A stretch of DNA of 64,000 bases. Source: Moanibacter sp964542645. GTDB taxonomy: Bacteria; Verrucomicrobiota; Verrucomicrobiia; Opitutales; UBA2987. The stretch is taken from contig CAZIUG010000015.1 in NCBI GenBank assembly GCA_964542645.1, positions 496,001 through 560,000 on the forward strand, given 5' to 3'. Of this stretch, positions 8,434 through 17,814 are shown piece by piece; position 1 is the first letter of the stretch, and every line of letters starts with the position of its first letter. The notes beneath the pieces are model-generated. The model worked only from the letters and a program-made list of their open reading frames with translations, did no database searches and had not been told where the DNA came from. A program made the translations under genes and the position numbers.

Positions 8434-9246
8434 ATGAAACCTAGTGAGATGTTTGATCTGTCGGGGAAATTCGCGCTGGTATCTGGAGCGGCTAGTGGAA
8501 TGGGCCGTGCTACTTCACTAGCCTTGTCTGAAGCAGGAGCAACTCTGATGTTGGCTGACATCAACGAGGAAGAAATGAATAAGACGGCTAAAGATATAAG
8601 TGACTTGGGGGGGCATGCGGTTCCAGTAAAATGCGATGTATCAAGCCCCGATCAAATCCTTTCCATGTTTGAAATCCTAGACGGTGAGTTTGGAAAAATC
8701 GACTTTCTGGGCAACATAGCAGGAGAGGGCTTACGTGGTAAGCCGGAAGATGTTTCGCTCGACGACATCGAGCAATCCTGGAGAAATCTTGTCTATGGTC
8801 GTTTCTGCTGTTGCCAAGAGGCGGGAAGACGCATGCTTGTTTCGGGTTGTGGTAGTATCGTAAACGTTGGTTCGCTGGCCAGTGTAACCGCTCTGGGCCG
8901 CGGCCACATTCCGTATAGCATGGCGATGGGAGCGGTTGTGCAAATGACGCGCGAACTAAGTACGGAGTGGGCAGGTAGAGGCGTACGGGTCAACGCGATC
9001 CTACCAGCCCAGGTATTGAACCCGGGGCTGCAGGAACGGATTAGATCTGATCCTCGTATTAAAGAGAAATTTCTTAGCGGGATACCAAGGGGTCGGTTTG
9101 GCCAACCTGACGACATTCGAGGGCTTGCAGTTCTTTTGGCGTCTGATGCTTCGTCGTGGATAACAGGCGCCTTAATCCCAATGGATGGCGGCAACCTAGC
9201 TATGAATGCAGGTGGCTCCGTCGGAACTGAAGTATTCATCGAGTAG
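8434..9246 (+). CDS. SDR family protein lacking the catalytic lysine
   Basis: An SDR of 270 residues with the N-terminal dinucleotide loop SGAASGMG (17-24) and the C-terminal SDR end (ITGALIPMDGGNL). The active-site motif is Y161-S-M-A-M165, so the invariant Lys of YxxxK is Met; NNAG is also changed to GNIAG. Ser147 is retained. The DNA at the motif reads in frame with no sign of an indel. It may be inactive, have altered chemistry, or be regulatory. It is 72 bases upstream of the fused E1 gene and reads the same way, so it was probably recruited to that 2-oxoacid dehydrogenase operon, perhaps on a hydroxy- or keto-acid precursor. The start is ATG 8434. Confidence 0.85.
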   Translation: MKPSEMFDLSGKFALVSGAASGMGRATSLALSEAGATLMLADINEEEMNKTAKDISDLGGHAVPVKCDVSSPDQILSMFEILDGEFGKIDFLGNIAGEGLRGKPEDVSLDDIEQSWRNLVYGRFCCCQEAGRRMLVSGCGSIVNVGSLASVTALGRGHIPYSMAMGAVVQMTRELSTEWAGRGVRVNAILPAQVLNPGLQERIRSDPRIKEKFLSGIPRGRFGQPDDIRGLAVLLASDASSWITGALIPMDGGNLAMNAGGSVGTEVFIE

Positions 9247-9318
9247 AAACATATTGATTTTGAAACAAACCCATTTCTGCCAAAAAAGACCAATGCTACC
9301 AAAACTGATTCATTAAAA

Positions 9319-11313
9319 GTGAAACCAGCACCCAAAGGCCTCAACAATACGTCGTACCTCTCACTCTATCGGAACATGCAGCTGATTCGACGGTCCGAAC
9401 TTCGGTTAGCAAGATCTCATCAGCAAGGGCTGGTCCATGGAGCGTGTCTTACCTATGTGGGGGAAGAAGCAATTGCTTGTGGAGTCTGTGCCCACTTGCG
9501 CCTGGATGACATTATATTCAGTACTCACCGTGGTCATGGTCACGCACTGGCTAAGGGCCTAGAACCAAAAGAGCTGATGGCAGAACTCTATGGCCGCGAT
9601 ACCGGGTGTTCTCGAGGGCGAGGCGGTAGTATGCATTTATTCAAGCCTGAAATAGGGTTAATGGGAACAAGTGGAATCGTAGGCCCTTGCATCCTACAAG
9701 CCTGCGGAGGTGGCTATAGTTTTAAAATCCTAAGAACCGATCAAGTGGCAGTCGAATTTTTCGGCGACGGTGCAGTTAATAATGGTGCGTTCCACGAAGG
9801 CCTCAATATGGCGGCTATTTGGAAGCTCCCGGTCATTTTCGTGTGTGAGAACAACGAATTCGCCACCGAAGTGGCATTCGAATACGCAAGCGGCATTCCA
9901 GATGTTGGACGCCGGGCAAAAGACTATGGATTACCCGGATTTGAAGTCGATGGGAACGATGTTGCTGAAGTTCATCGGATTGCTGGTGATGCTGTCCAAC
10001 GAGCCAGGGCGGGCGAAGGAGCCACTCTCATTGAATGCAAGACCTACCGCACTCGCGCCCATGCTGAAGGAATGGTCGATTTTACCTATCGGACACGAGA
10101 TGAAGTGGACAGGTGGAAAACACGCTGCCCAATCGAACGGCTCCGAAACTCGATCATAGAAAACATTACAGACGCACAATCAGCATTGGACGAAATTGAC
10201 GAAGAGATTAATGAAATTGTTGATCAATCCCACTCTTTTGCAGAAAAGAGCGCCTTTCCCGATAGTGCAACCGCAAAGGATCACGTCTATTCGAAGCCAG
10301 AAGTCGTTACAGCAACAAACGAATCTCCCATAGGCACCCGGGAGAAGACGTACGTCGACGCTACTTTGGAGGCGTTGGATTTTGCCATGGCCCAAGACGA
10401 AACAATCTTTGTAATGGGACAAGGAATCGGGAAACGAGGCGGCAACTTTGCGACTACTCTTGGATTATTTGATAAATATGGAGCGGATCGCCTGTGTGAC
10501 ACGCCACTTTGTGAGCGAGGATTTGTCGGACTGGGTTGTGGAGCCGCTGTATCAGGCACACGACCGGTAATTGATTGCATGTTCATTGACTTTATCAACG
10601 ATTCCTTTGGCGAGCTCGTCAACCAAATCGCAAAAATGCAGTACATGAGCAGCGGTCGGTTAAGAGTGCCAATAATTTTGAGAGGTTGTATTGGTGTCGG
10701 TCATTCAGCAGCCACCCATCACTCGGGCAGCTACCATTCGATTTACGCTCACATTCCCGGTTTACGGGTAGTCCTTCCCTCAACACCCTTTGATGCAAAG
10801 GGACTCTTTGCACATGCCCTACGATCTTGGGATCCGGTACTTTTTCTCGAACACCGAGAACTAATGGCAACGAAAGGTCCCGTTCCTGAGGAATGGTACG
10901 AGATACCGTTCGGGGAAGGGGTAGTAGCACAAGAAGGAACGGATGTCACAGTGGTGGCATTTGCATTGATGTGTCGGCACGCTCTGAAGGCAGCGGAGCG
11001 ATTGTCCAAAGATCACATATCGGTTGAAGTAATCGACCCACGAACTGCTTCGCCTCTCGACCTTGGGATAATTTTGGATTCGGTAAATAAAACGGGACGA
11101 ATTCTAGTGATAGATGAAGCATTCGGTCCGTGTGGGATCGCTTCAGAAATTGCAGCACGAGTTTCAGAAAAAGGCTTTAACGACCTAGATGCTCCAGTTA
11201 AATGTCTAACTGGAGATTTCACTCCTACCCCGTACAGTCCGAGTCTCGAAGCCGCAGTAGTACCGAACGTAGATCATATTGAAGACTCAATTCGACAACT
11301 AATCAACGAATAG
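9319..11313 (+). CDS. fused E1 alpha-beta subunit of a 2-oxoacid dehydrogenase complex
   Basis: One chain of 664 residues joins two subunits that are usually separate, the thiamine-diphosphate-dependent decarboxylase of pyruvate, branched-chain or acetoin dehydrogenase complexes. The alpha part (about 1-320) has the phosphorylation-loop-like YGRDTGCSRGRGGSMHLF and the thiamine diphosphate motif GDG (149-151) with its downstream Asn. The beta part (about 338 to the end) begins at REKTYVDATLEALDFAM and includes the conserved HHSGSYHSIYAHIPGL block and the C-terminal transketolase domain (VVEVIDPRTASPLDL-like). The start is GTG 9319; an ATG 20 codons in (residue 20) is an alternative. The E2 gene follows with a one-base overlap. 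The gene set most resembles acetoin/branched-chain type complexes, but the substrate is not established. Confidence 0.9.
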   Translation: MKPAPKGLNNTSYLSLYRNMQLIRRSELRLARSHQQGLVHGACLTYVGEEAIACGVCAHLRLDDIIFSTHRGHGHALAKGLEPKELMAELYGRDTGCSRGRGGSMHLFKPEIGLMGTSGIVGPCILQACGGGYSFKILRTDQVAVEFFGDGAVNNGAFHEGLNMAAIWKLPVIFVCENNEFATEVAFEYASGIPDVGRRAKDYGLPGFEVDGNDVAEVHRIAGDAVQRARAGEGATLIECKTYRTRAHAEGMVDFTYRTRDEVDRWKTRCPIERLRNSIIENITDAQSALDEIDEEINEIVDQSHSFAEKSAFPDSATAKDHVYSKPEVVTATNESPIGTREKTYVDATLEALDFAMAQDETIFVMGQGIGKRGGNFATTLGLFDKYGADRLCDTPLCERGFVGLGCGAAVSGTRPVIDCMFIDFINDSFGELVNQIAKMQYMSSGRLRVPIILRGCIGVGHSAATHHSGSYHSIYAHIPGLRVVLPSTPFDAKGLFAHALRSWDPVLFLEHRELMATKGPVPEEWYEIPFGEGVVAQEGTDVTVVAFALMCRHALKAAERLSKDHISVEVIDPRTASPLDLGIILDSVNKTGRILVIDEAFGPCGIASEIAARVSEKGFNDLDAPVKCLTGDFTPTPYSPSLEAAVVPNVDHIEDSIRQLINE

Positions 11314-12569
11314 TGGCAAAGTCGAATTTAGTAGAAGTAGTAGTGCCCCGACTCGGCTGGTCAATGGACGAAGGTACTTTTGTTGAATGGTTAAAAGAGG
11401 ATGGTGGACGAGTTGAAGTAGGCGATATGTTGTTTGTTCTCGAAAGCGAAAAATCTGCTCAAGAGGTCGAATCATTTGACGAAGGAATTCTCCGAATCCC
11501 CCCTGATGCTCCGATTCCAGGAGACCCCGTAAAAGTTGGTCAATTATTGGGTTACATTGTTCCCGAGGGAGAATCTCCTCCCTTTGAAAACCGTTCAGAA
11601 TCCGGAGGAATAGAAACCTCAAAGGAGAGATCAGTACTTAATTCGCCTCAAAATATTGAAGTTGTAACGCAACACCGAGAACCCAGATCCTCATCGGCAC
11701 GCTCAAATCAAAACACCAAGATCAGCCCGCGCGCCCGCCGTTTAGCTCGTGATTTGGGTATTGATTGGACGGCAATTCGGGGTACTGGGAAGGATGGGCG
11801 AATACGCGAAGAAGATATTCGAGTGGCATCAAAAGGATCGAATACACCTCCTCTTACCAAGGAAAAAGAAAAGTCTTTCAGCCGGCCCGGTAGATACATT
11901 CCTGTAACTCCGACCAGATTAACAATTGCACAACAAATGTCGGCAGGGATTAACCAAGCAGCTCCCTGTACCTTATCGAGCAAAGTCGTAGCTTCCAAAC
12001 TAGTAGCTTTACGTGACAAACTGAAGCTGAATACAGACGGTATTTTGCCCAGCTACACTGACATATTTATCAAGCTGGTTGCTTCTGCACTTAAAGAGGA
12101 CCCCATGATGGCCGGCCAGTGGCACGATAAAGGAATCTTCCTCCCTACCGAAATAAACATCGCTTTCGCCGTCGATACAGAATCTGGAGTATTTGCTCCT
12201 GTGATTCAGGGCGCTGACGTAAAGTCGTTGTCTGCTATCGCTTACGAGTCCAATGCGTTGATACATGCTGCATATCAGAGTCGGCTGAAAATCGAACAGA
12301 TACAGGGTGGTATTTTCACGGTGACCAATCTCGGCTCACATGGTATCGATTCTTTCACTCCCATTATTAATTTGCCTCAGTCTGCAATCCTGGGAATTGG
12401 CCGTATTCAGCGAGAACCGATCGTCGCCTTAGATAAAATTGAAATCCAGCATACTATGCAGTTGAGCCTAACTTTTGATCATCGCGTCATTGATGGGGCT
12501 CCCGCCGCACGCTTTCTGGCTAGAATCTATGAACTGATTGATGATGTTGAGAACTTTCTCCATCCTTGA
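11313..12569 (+). CDS. dihydrolipoamide acyltransferase (E2) of a 2-oxoacid dehydrogenase
   Basis: The acyltransferase core of the complex, 418 residues. Domain order is a lipoyl domain (about 5-80) with attachment Lys47 in ESEKSAQ (consensus ETDKA), a Ser/Asn-rich linker, the peripheral-subunit (E1/E3) binding domain (about 135-170, SPRARRLARDLGID ... GRIREEDI) and the catalytic domain (about 195-418) with the active-site DHRVIDGAPAA. The start is GTG at 11313, whose G is the last base of the preceding E1 stop codon, so the two are translationally coupled. Only one lipoyl domain is present. No E3 (dihydrolipoamide dehydrogenase) is found in the window, so it must be supplied from elsewhere. 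Confidence 0.93.
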   Translation: MAKSNLVEVVVPRLGWSMDEGTFVEWLKEDGGRVEVGDMLFVLESEKSAQEVESFDEGILRIPPDAPIPGDPVKVGQLLGYIVPEGESPPFENRSESGGIETSKERSVLNSPQNIEVVTQHREPRSSSARSNQNTKISPRARRLARDLGIDWTAIRGTGKDGRIREEDIRVASKGSNTPPLTKEKEKSFSRPGRYIPVTPTRLTIAQQMSAGINQAAPCTLSSKVVASKLVALRDKLKLNTDGILPSYTDIFIKLVASALKEDPMMAGQWHDKGIFLPTEINIAFAVDTESGVFAPVIQGADVKSLSAIAYESNALIHAAYQSRLKIEQIQGGIFTVTNLGSHGIDSFTPIINLPQSAILGIGRIQREPIVALDKIEIQHTMQLSLTFDHRVIDGAPAARFLARIYELIDDVENFLHP

Positions 12570-12948
12570 GCCCAAGATGAAATCTCACCGATTGCAAGGA
12601 TCTACAAATCATTCAGAGAACTAAGAAAACCTAGATCTGTCCTAAGAATCGACCGACTGCAATATCCGCGGACATGAATGGGCGACCCACGCAAACAGAA
12701 AGCCCAACAAGAGCATGGCACACAGGAGCGAACCCACATGTTGAATGACGCTGAGTGGTTTACAGTTTTACTGCCATTCACATGTGCCCACTGGATAAAG
12801 CGGTTTCTAGGTTAACTTAAAATAGGAAATTGCAGTTGCGCGGATCTTTAAATGCGATAATTAAAACCCATTAGACAGTAGGGAACCGATTCCTACCTTT
12901 CTAACCAAACTGGGGAACGTATCATCACTGAAAACCTAGGAGCAAACG
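12570..12948. other. intergenic region, possible small membrane remnant on minus strand
   Basis: These 379 bases separate the E2 gene from the next plus-strand gene. The plus strand carries no gene. On the minus strand a short frame (GTG 12737 to TAG 12642) encodes a hydrophobic stretch of about 20 residues (VGSLLCAMLLLGFLFAWVA) that looks like a membrane helix, but the frame is closed by a stop upstream. I treat it as a possible remnant or chance. Confidence 0.3.
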
Positions 12949-13476
12949 ATGTCTACTTACTTTTCTAATCGTCTATCATTAAGCATTGTCACCATAGTTT
13001 TTCTTTCATTAACAGCATTTGCGGGAGAGCATCCTTCAGAGCACCCCGAACACCCGAAACATTCCAGAAAACACACTGAAAAAGTTGAGCCCCAAATTTC
13101 CGGCTTTCCCCCAGATTCCGCCACAGCGCGTAGTATAGTAGGAGACATTGCAAGTGGGATAAAATCTCATATTAACGCCGTGACAGAAAGAGGTGACGGC
13201 AAGTATAAGTTAAATCATAAAGGCACTATGTTGTCTCTCGAACTTGAGAAAGTACACGAGGACAAACTCGCTCAGCTGGACAACGGGTATTTTTTCGCCT
13301 GTACTGATTTCAAAGGAACCGACGGCAATACCTACGACGTCGATTTCTTTCTCAGCGGCTCAAGAGGAAACATGTGGGTAACGGACGCAACAGTGCATAA
13401 AATTAACGGCTCCCCACTCTATACTTGGCGCCAAAATTCCAATGGGAAGTGGGTTAAGGATCCTGTTTCCAAATAG
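12949..13476 (+). CDS. exported His-rich protein of unknown function
   Basis: I do not recognise a named family. The product has 175 residues: a signal peptide (hydrophobic 11-22, cleavage probably after AFA at 25), a His/Glu/Pro/Lys-rich stretch at about 27-45 with repeated EHP/HPK units, and a folded domain from about 55 to 170. The His-rich stretch could bind divalent metals. The domain contains ELEKVHEDKLAQLDNGYFFACTDFKGTDGNTYDVDFFLSG, a beta-rich pattern. The gene is followed after 34 bases by the transglutaminase gene and probably shares its transcript. The ATG 12949 has AGGAG about eight bases upstream. Confidence 0.6.
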   Translation: MSTYFSNRLSLSIVTIVFLSLTAFAGEHPSEHPEHPKHSRKHTEKVEPQISGFPPDSATARSIVGDIASGIKSHINAVTERGDGKYKLNHKGTMLSLELEKVHEDKLAQLDNGYFFACTDFKGTDGNTYDVDFFLSGSRGNMWVTDATVHKINGSPLYTWRQNSNGKWVKDPVSK

Positions 13477-13510
13477 ATAACTCCAACTTTGAAGGCCTGT
13501 TCTTAACTTA

Positions 13511-14563
13511 ATGGGAACTTCTAAAACACCCGTGTCAGTTCGCTATTGGGATTCAATTATCAAGACAAGGATGTTTCACCACGTTGCTTCGAAGTGGTTT
13601 TTTTCTTCTCTTTTTGCCTATACGCTTTCGATCGCTACTTCGGAGGCATCACATTTGCCGACAACCACCGTTAAGGACTCAGTGCAGCATTCAAGTATTC
13701 TAACTGGACTGGATTCATTTGAATTCGTATATAGGGCAAAAATTCCACTGATTGAGAAGTCGGCTTTGCTATGGATCCCGGTAGCCACTTCAGACGCGTT
13801 TCAGGAAGTCGCACTGATCGATATTGAATCTCCCCTTTCGGGACAGACAATCACGGACCGAGACTTTGGTAATCGTTTACTCTACTTCAAGCTCGACAAG
13901 AAACACACTGGAAGCGAAATCGTCTTGCGCTACCAAGTTAAACGTCGAGAGAAATCACCATATGTGTCCTCCGAAATAGAATTGGCTAATTATCTTCGCC
14001 CCGAACGGCTCACACCGTTCCATTTAGAATTCAAACGCCTCGCGGAAAAAGAAATCGACAGCAAGATGGGGCAACAAGCAAAGGCCCGTGCTCTCTATGA
14101 GCACGTACTTAGGCGAATGAGGTACGACAAGAGCGGCATTGGTTGGGGTCGAGGAGACGCACTCTACGCTTGCGATGTGAAGACAGGAAATTGTACAGAC
14201 TTTCATGCCTATTTTATCGCTCTTTCGAGATCAGTAGGTATTCCAGCACGGTTCTCCATTGGGGCAACAATACCTACCGGAAAAGACGAAGGCCCTGTGG
14301 GAGGTTACCATTGTTGGGCAGAATTCTACGCTGACGGAAAATGGTTTCCCATCGACATCAGCGAAGCATGGAAAACCCCTTCCTTGGCGAATTACTATTT
14401 CGGAAATCAGCCGGCCAATCGAATTGAATTTACCCGGGGACGAGATCTTATCGTAACACCGTCCCCTTCAAGCGGGCCAATAAATTTTCTTATCTATCCT
14501 ATTCTTGAGGTCCAAGGTAGAGAACAAGTCCTGATTCCCAGTCTGTGGTTTAAGAGGATTTAA
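13511..14563 (+). CDS. exported transglutaminase-like cysteine protease fold protein
   Basis: A 350-residue protein with a probable signal segment around residues 25-45 (if it starts at M21, ATG 13571, the leader is of the normal size; the longer GTS start at 13511 is possible). The transglutaminase-like core is at about 180-290 and keeps the Cys-His-Asp triad: Cys228 in GNCTDFH, His267 in GGYHCWAEF and Asp282 in PIDISEA. Members of the family cross-link or hydrolyse peptides or act on peptidoglycan-linked substrates in the periplasm. The N-terminal region (about 65-150) is beta-rich. It is cotranscribed with the His-rich protein upstream. The target is not known. Confidence 0.85.
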   Translation: MGTSKTPVSVRYWDSIIKTRMFHHVASKWFFSSLFAYTLSIATSEASHLPTTTVKDSVQHSSILTGLDSFEFVYRAKIPLIEKSALLWIPVATSDAFQEVALIDIESPLSGQTITDRDFGNRLLYFKLDKKHTGSEIVLRYQVKRREKSPYVSSEIELANYLRPERLTPFHLEFKRLAEKEIDSKMGQQAKARALYEHVLRRMRYDKSGIGWGRGDALYACDVKTGNCTDFHAYFIALSRSVGIPARFSIGATIPTGKDEGPVGGYHCWAEFYADGKWFPIDISEAWKTPSLANYYFGNQPANRIEFTRGRDLIVTPSPSSGPINFLIYPILEVQGREQVLIPSLWFKRI

Positions 14564-14631
14564 AAAGGGGACGGGCCTTAACACTAAAACAGCCCGAAGA
14601 AGAAACTCTTATCAAAACACTATAAAATAAA

Positions 14632-17600
14632 TTACTGGGCATCAAAATCTTTCAGCTCTCTTCGTGAGAAAAGAAAGAAAGCACCAAACCTAACTGCACG
14701 ACGGATATCGTCTAAGATTAGGTAGCAAATCGGTACAAGTATGAGGGTGATACCAGTGGCAAAAAGAACCCCAAACCCAAGGGAAGTAGCCATCGGAATC
14801 AGAAACTGGGCCTGAAGACTTGATTCCAAAAGAATTGGGACAAGCCCAAAAAAGGTTGTAAGCGAGGTCAAAATGATGGGCCGAAATCGCGCAACACCTC
14901 CTTCCCATACAGCTTCTTTGATTTCGCAGCCCTGTCGTCGAAGACGATTAATGTAGTCAACCAACACTAGGGAGTCATTGACCACCACACCAGTTAAGGC
15001 AATAACACCTAAAAAAGAAAGAATACTGAGATTCTGAAATGTAATGAAGTGACCGAATATGGCAGCTGCTATCCCAAAAGGGATTACCGCGATGACAATG
15101 AGTGGCTGCATATAGCTTCTGAAAGGAATCGCCAATAGGATATAAATGACCACCGAGACCATAACTACTCCCCTCTTGATTACAGGAAGGATTTCAGCCA
15201 TCTCCTTGGCTTCTCCCGACTTCAAAGATACAATCTGGGGAAATTGATCTAGGATCTGCGCCAAAGGACCTTCATTCGAATAGAGTTCGTTGTTTATGGC
15301 ACTAACATCGGCCACGTCTTTGTCAGCATCCGCTTGAATATTGATTACCCTCTGACCATCAATTCGAACGATAGAGGAATATCCATCCCCGACCTGGATA
15401 TCCGCTACTTCAGAGATTGGGATTTCGGCACCTTCGGGAGATCGGATCCTCATCGACTCGAGATGGCCCAGTGAAATCCGCTCCTGCGCTGGGTAACGGA
15501 CCATTATCCTAATGTCTTCTCGATTCCGTTGCACTCGCTGCACTTCCTCGCCATAAAACCCCTGGCGGATCTGCCGGGCCAGATCAACGGAACTTAATCC
15601 CAGGATACGAGCCTTATCTTTGAGCCTTATTTTGATCTCTTTTTTACTTTCTGTGAACGTATCTCGGATATCGTAAAGGCCCTTGTATTCGGCTAATTGC
15701 CTACGAACCTTGTTGGCAGCATTCCTAAGATCCTCAAAATCCGGGCCTGTGAGACGAATATCAACAGGTAACCCCGTGGGGCCGCCAGCATTGCCCCGAA
15801 TCGTTAATTTTCTCGCCCCAGGAACGGCTCCGATCGCCTCGCGCCAACGTCTTGATATTTCGAATGCATTTGAATCCCTTACCTCACTTTTTGACAACTC
15901 CACAAACATCGAACCAATGTTGCTGGCAGAAACGGTGGATCCCATAGATTCCACATTAGCTGCCATTGGGACATACCCTAGGAAAACCCCTTTGTTCTTT
16001 ACCGGATCCGGCTTCCCAGACCTGATCTCTTCCTGGGAAATATTGTGTAAAGATTCCTCTATATGATTCAGAGCACGTTTAGTTTCTGCGAGAGGAATTC
16101 CTTCGGCCATTTTCAATTCAAGCATAAAATAGTCGGAAGGAATATTGGGGAAGAAAACGAAGCGCACCCAACCTCCAAGGGTGAAACCTACTGAGATAAT
16201 CAATAGAGCAACGAAAATTGCCAAAGTTACATACCGATGCTCCATCGTTCGGTTTAGTATCTTGCGATACCGGGTGTTGATGAAATTTTCGAGACCATCT
16301 GAGAACCGGCGTTGTAATCTAAAAAGAGGATTGAATCTCCCCCGTCGAACTCGTTCATCGAATCGGCACAAGGAAAGATGGTATGGAAGCACCAACTTGC
16401 TCTGGATCAGAGAAAATATCAGCGTAGGAATAACCACCAGAGGCACCGAGACAAAAAACTTCCCAATGAGCCCTGGCAGCGCAAAAATCGGAATAAAAGC
16501 GACAATCGTAGTGATAACTGCGAAAGTGACAGGAGTACTAACTGCGTGAGTTCCCCTAATAGCACTCTCCGCGCCCGGCCCGTTTCGTTGGTACTCAGTG
16601 AATACGCTTTCTCCCACTACGATAGCATCATCAACCACAATTCCAAGAACGAGGACGAAGGCAAAAAGAGAAATCATATTGATAGTAAGACCGATTGCAG
16701 GAGCAATCATGAGAGTGCCCAAAAAGCTAACGGGTATCCCAATGGCTACGAAGACCGCGAGCGACGGGCGCAGAAAAATGGCGAGAGCAAGCATAACCAA
16801 TAAAAAGCCATAGAACCCATTTTTCATCAGCATATTCAACCGGTCCTGAAGATAAAATGAGAAATCACCCCAAGCAACCAACTCGACACCTTCGGGCAAC
16901 CAAGTTGCCTTGGCGTCCTCAACGTAAGAGTAAATCTTATGAGCAATATCAAGTGGATTCTCACGGCCAACCTCTTCAATCTTAACGAGAGTTGCCGAAT
17001 GCCCATTGAAACGGCTGAAGAGATCCTGATCTTCGAAAGCGTCACGAACATCCGCCACATCATTTAAATATATCCGGGTTCCATCAGGATGCGTGAGGAG
17101 AACGATTTTCTCAAAATCGGGGCCGGTGTAAGCTTGTTCTTTGGTCCGCAATTGAATTTCCCCGCCCGATGCCTTGATCGTACCACCAGGTAAATCCAGT
17201 GAACTGCGACGGATTGCCTGTACGACCGCATCGAAGCTGATCCCGTACCTCCGCATCTGCTCCTCTGAAACCTCAATCGATATTTCGTAGTTTCTCGCGC
17301 CCTGGACAAAAGCCCGGGAGATCCCCGGAATTCTGACGACGTCATCCCGAATTTTCTCTGCCAAGGCCTTGAGGCTCTTTTCATTCGCTTCCCCATAAAC
17401 GGCAACCCATATGATATCACGATCAAAAAGGAGCTCTTCCACAATGGGTCGCTCCGTCTCTGCTGGGAAGGAGGGAATAGCATCTACTCGGGCCCTGATC
17501 TGATCTTTAACAGATGTGACATCGTATCCCTTATTTACGGTGACTGCCACGGACCCATGGCCTTCGTGAGCAGTTGCCATTATCTCTTTTATTCCGTTAA

Positions 17601-17814
17601 TCCCCTCAATAGCCTCTTCGATGCGAATAATAACCGCTTCTTCAATTTCCGAAGGTGACGCACCCGGGTAGGGAACTCGCACTACTACTGTGTCGAGAGA
17701 AAAGAAGGGAAACATCTCTCGCTTAACGGTGAGTACCGAATAGCCGCCACCGAATACCAGTAGCAGCATTAACAGATTAGCCGCGACTCCGTTACGAGTG
17801 AACCAAGCAATCAT
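14632..17814 (-). CDS. RND family efflux inner-membrane transporter (AcrB/HAE1 type)
   Basis: A full-length RND proton antiporter of 1060 residues. The N-terminal helix (MIAWFTRNGVAANLLMLLLVFGG start), the large loops and the 12-helix layout fit AcrB/MexB-type pumps. The proton-relay Asp pair is visible in GIVVDDAIVVGESV (transmembrane helix 4, about 395), and the second-half conserved GVVVNDSLVLVDYI follows. It begins at ATG 17814 and overlaps the adaptor gene upstream by four bases (ATGA), which is strong evidence for one operon. No outer membrane TolC-like channel is next to the pair in the window. The efflux substrate cannot be told from sequence. Confidence 0.95.
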   Translation of the reverse strand: MIAWFTRNGVAANLLMLLLVFGGGYSVLTVKREMFPFFSLDTVVVRVPYPGASPSEIEEAVIIRIEEAIEGINGIKEIMATAHEGHGSVAVTVNKGYDVTSVKDQIRARVDAIPSFPAETERPIVEELLFDRDIIWVAVYGEANEKSLKALAEKIRDDVVRIPGISRAFVQGARNYEISIEVSEEQMRRYGISFDAVVQAIRRSSLDLPGGTIKASGGEIQLRTKEQAYTGPDFEKIVLLTHPDGTRIYLNDVADVRDAFEDQDLFSRFNGHSATLVKIEEVGRENPLDIAHKIYSYVEDAKATWLPEGVELVAWGDFSFYLQDRLNMLMKNGFYGFLLVMLALAIFLRPSLAVFVAIGIPVSFLGTLMIAPAIGLTINMISLFAFVLVLGIVVDDAIVVGESVFTEYQRNGPGAESAIRGTHAVSTPVTFAVITTIVAFIPIFALPGLIGKFFVSVPLVVIPTLIFSLIQSKLVLPYHLSLCRFDERVRRGRFNPLFRLQRRFSDGLENFINTRYRKILNRTMEHRYVTLAIFVALLIISVGFTLGGWVRFVFFPNIPSDYFMLELKMAEGIPLAETKRALNHIEESLHNISQEEIRSGKPDPVKNKGVFLGYVPMAANVESMGSTVSASNIGSMFVELSKSEVRDSNAFEISRRWREAIGAVPGARKLTIRGNAGGPTGLPVDIRLTGPDFEDLRNAANKVRRQLAEYKGLYDIRDTFTESKKEIKIRLKDKARILGLSSVDLARQIRQGFYGEEVQRVQRNREDIRIMVRYPAQERISLGHLESMRIRSPEGAEIPISEVADIQVGDGYSSIVRIDGQRVINIQADADKDVADVSAINNELYSNEGPLAQILDQFPQIVSLKSGEAKEMAEILPVIKRGVVMVSVVIYILLAIPFRSYMQPLIVIAVIPFGIAAAIFGHFITFQNLSILSFLGVIALTGVVVNDSLVLVDYINRLRRQGCEIKEAVWEGGVARFRPIILTSLTTFFGLVPILLESSLQAQFLIPMATSLGFGVLFATGITLILVPICYLILDDIRRAVRFGAFFLFSRRELKDFDAQ

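Noticed and set aside
10287..10646. 119-codon minus-strand frame inside the E1 gene
   Set aside because: It lies antisense to a conserved gene; a shadow frame.
14572..14596. CGGGC/GCCCG repeat between the transglutaminase and RND genes
   Set aside because: Five-base stem, 15-base loop, no T-run; too weak.
16145..16803. 134- and 141-codon plus-strand frames inside the RND transporter
   Set aside because: Antisense shadows of a well-conserved gene, with low-complexity Arg/Lys/Asn composition.
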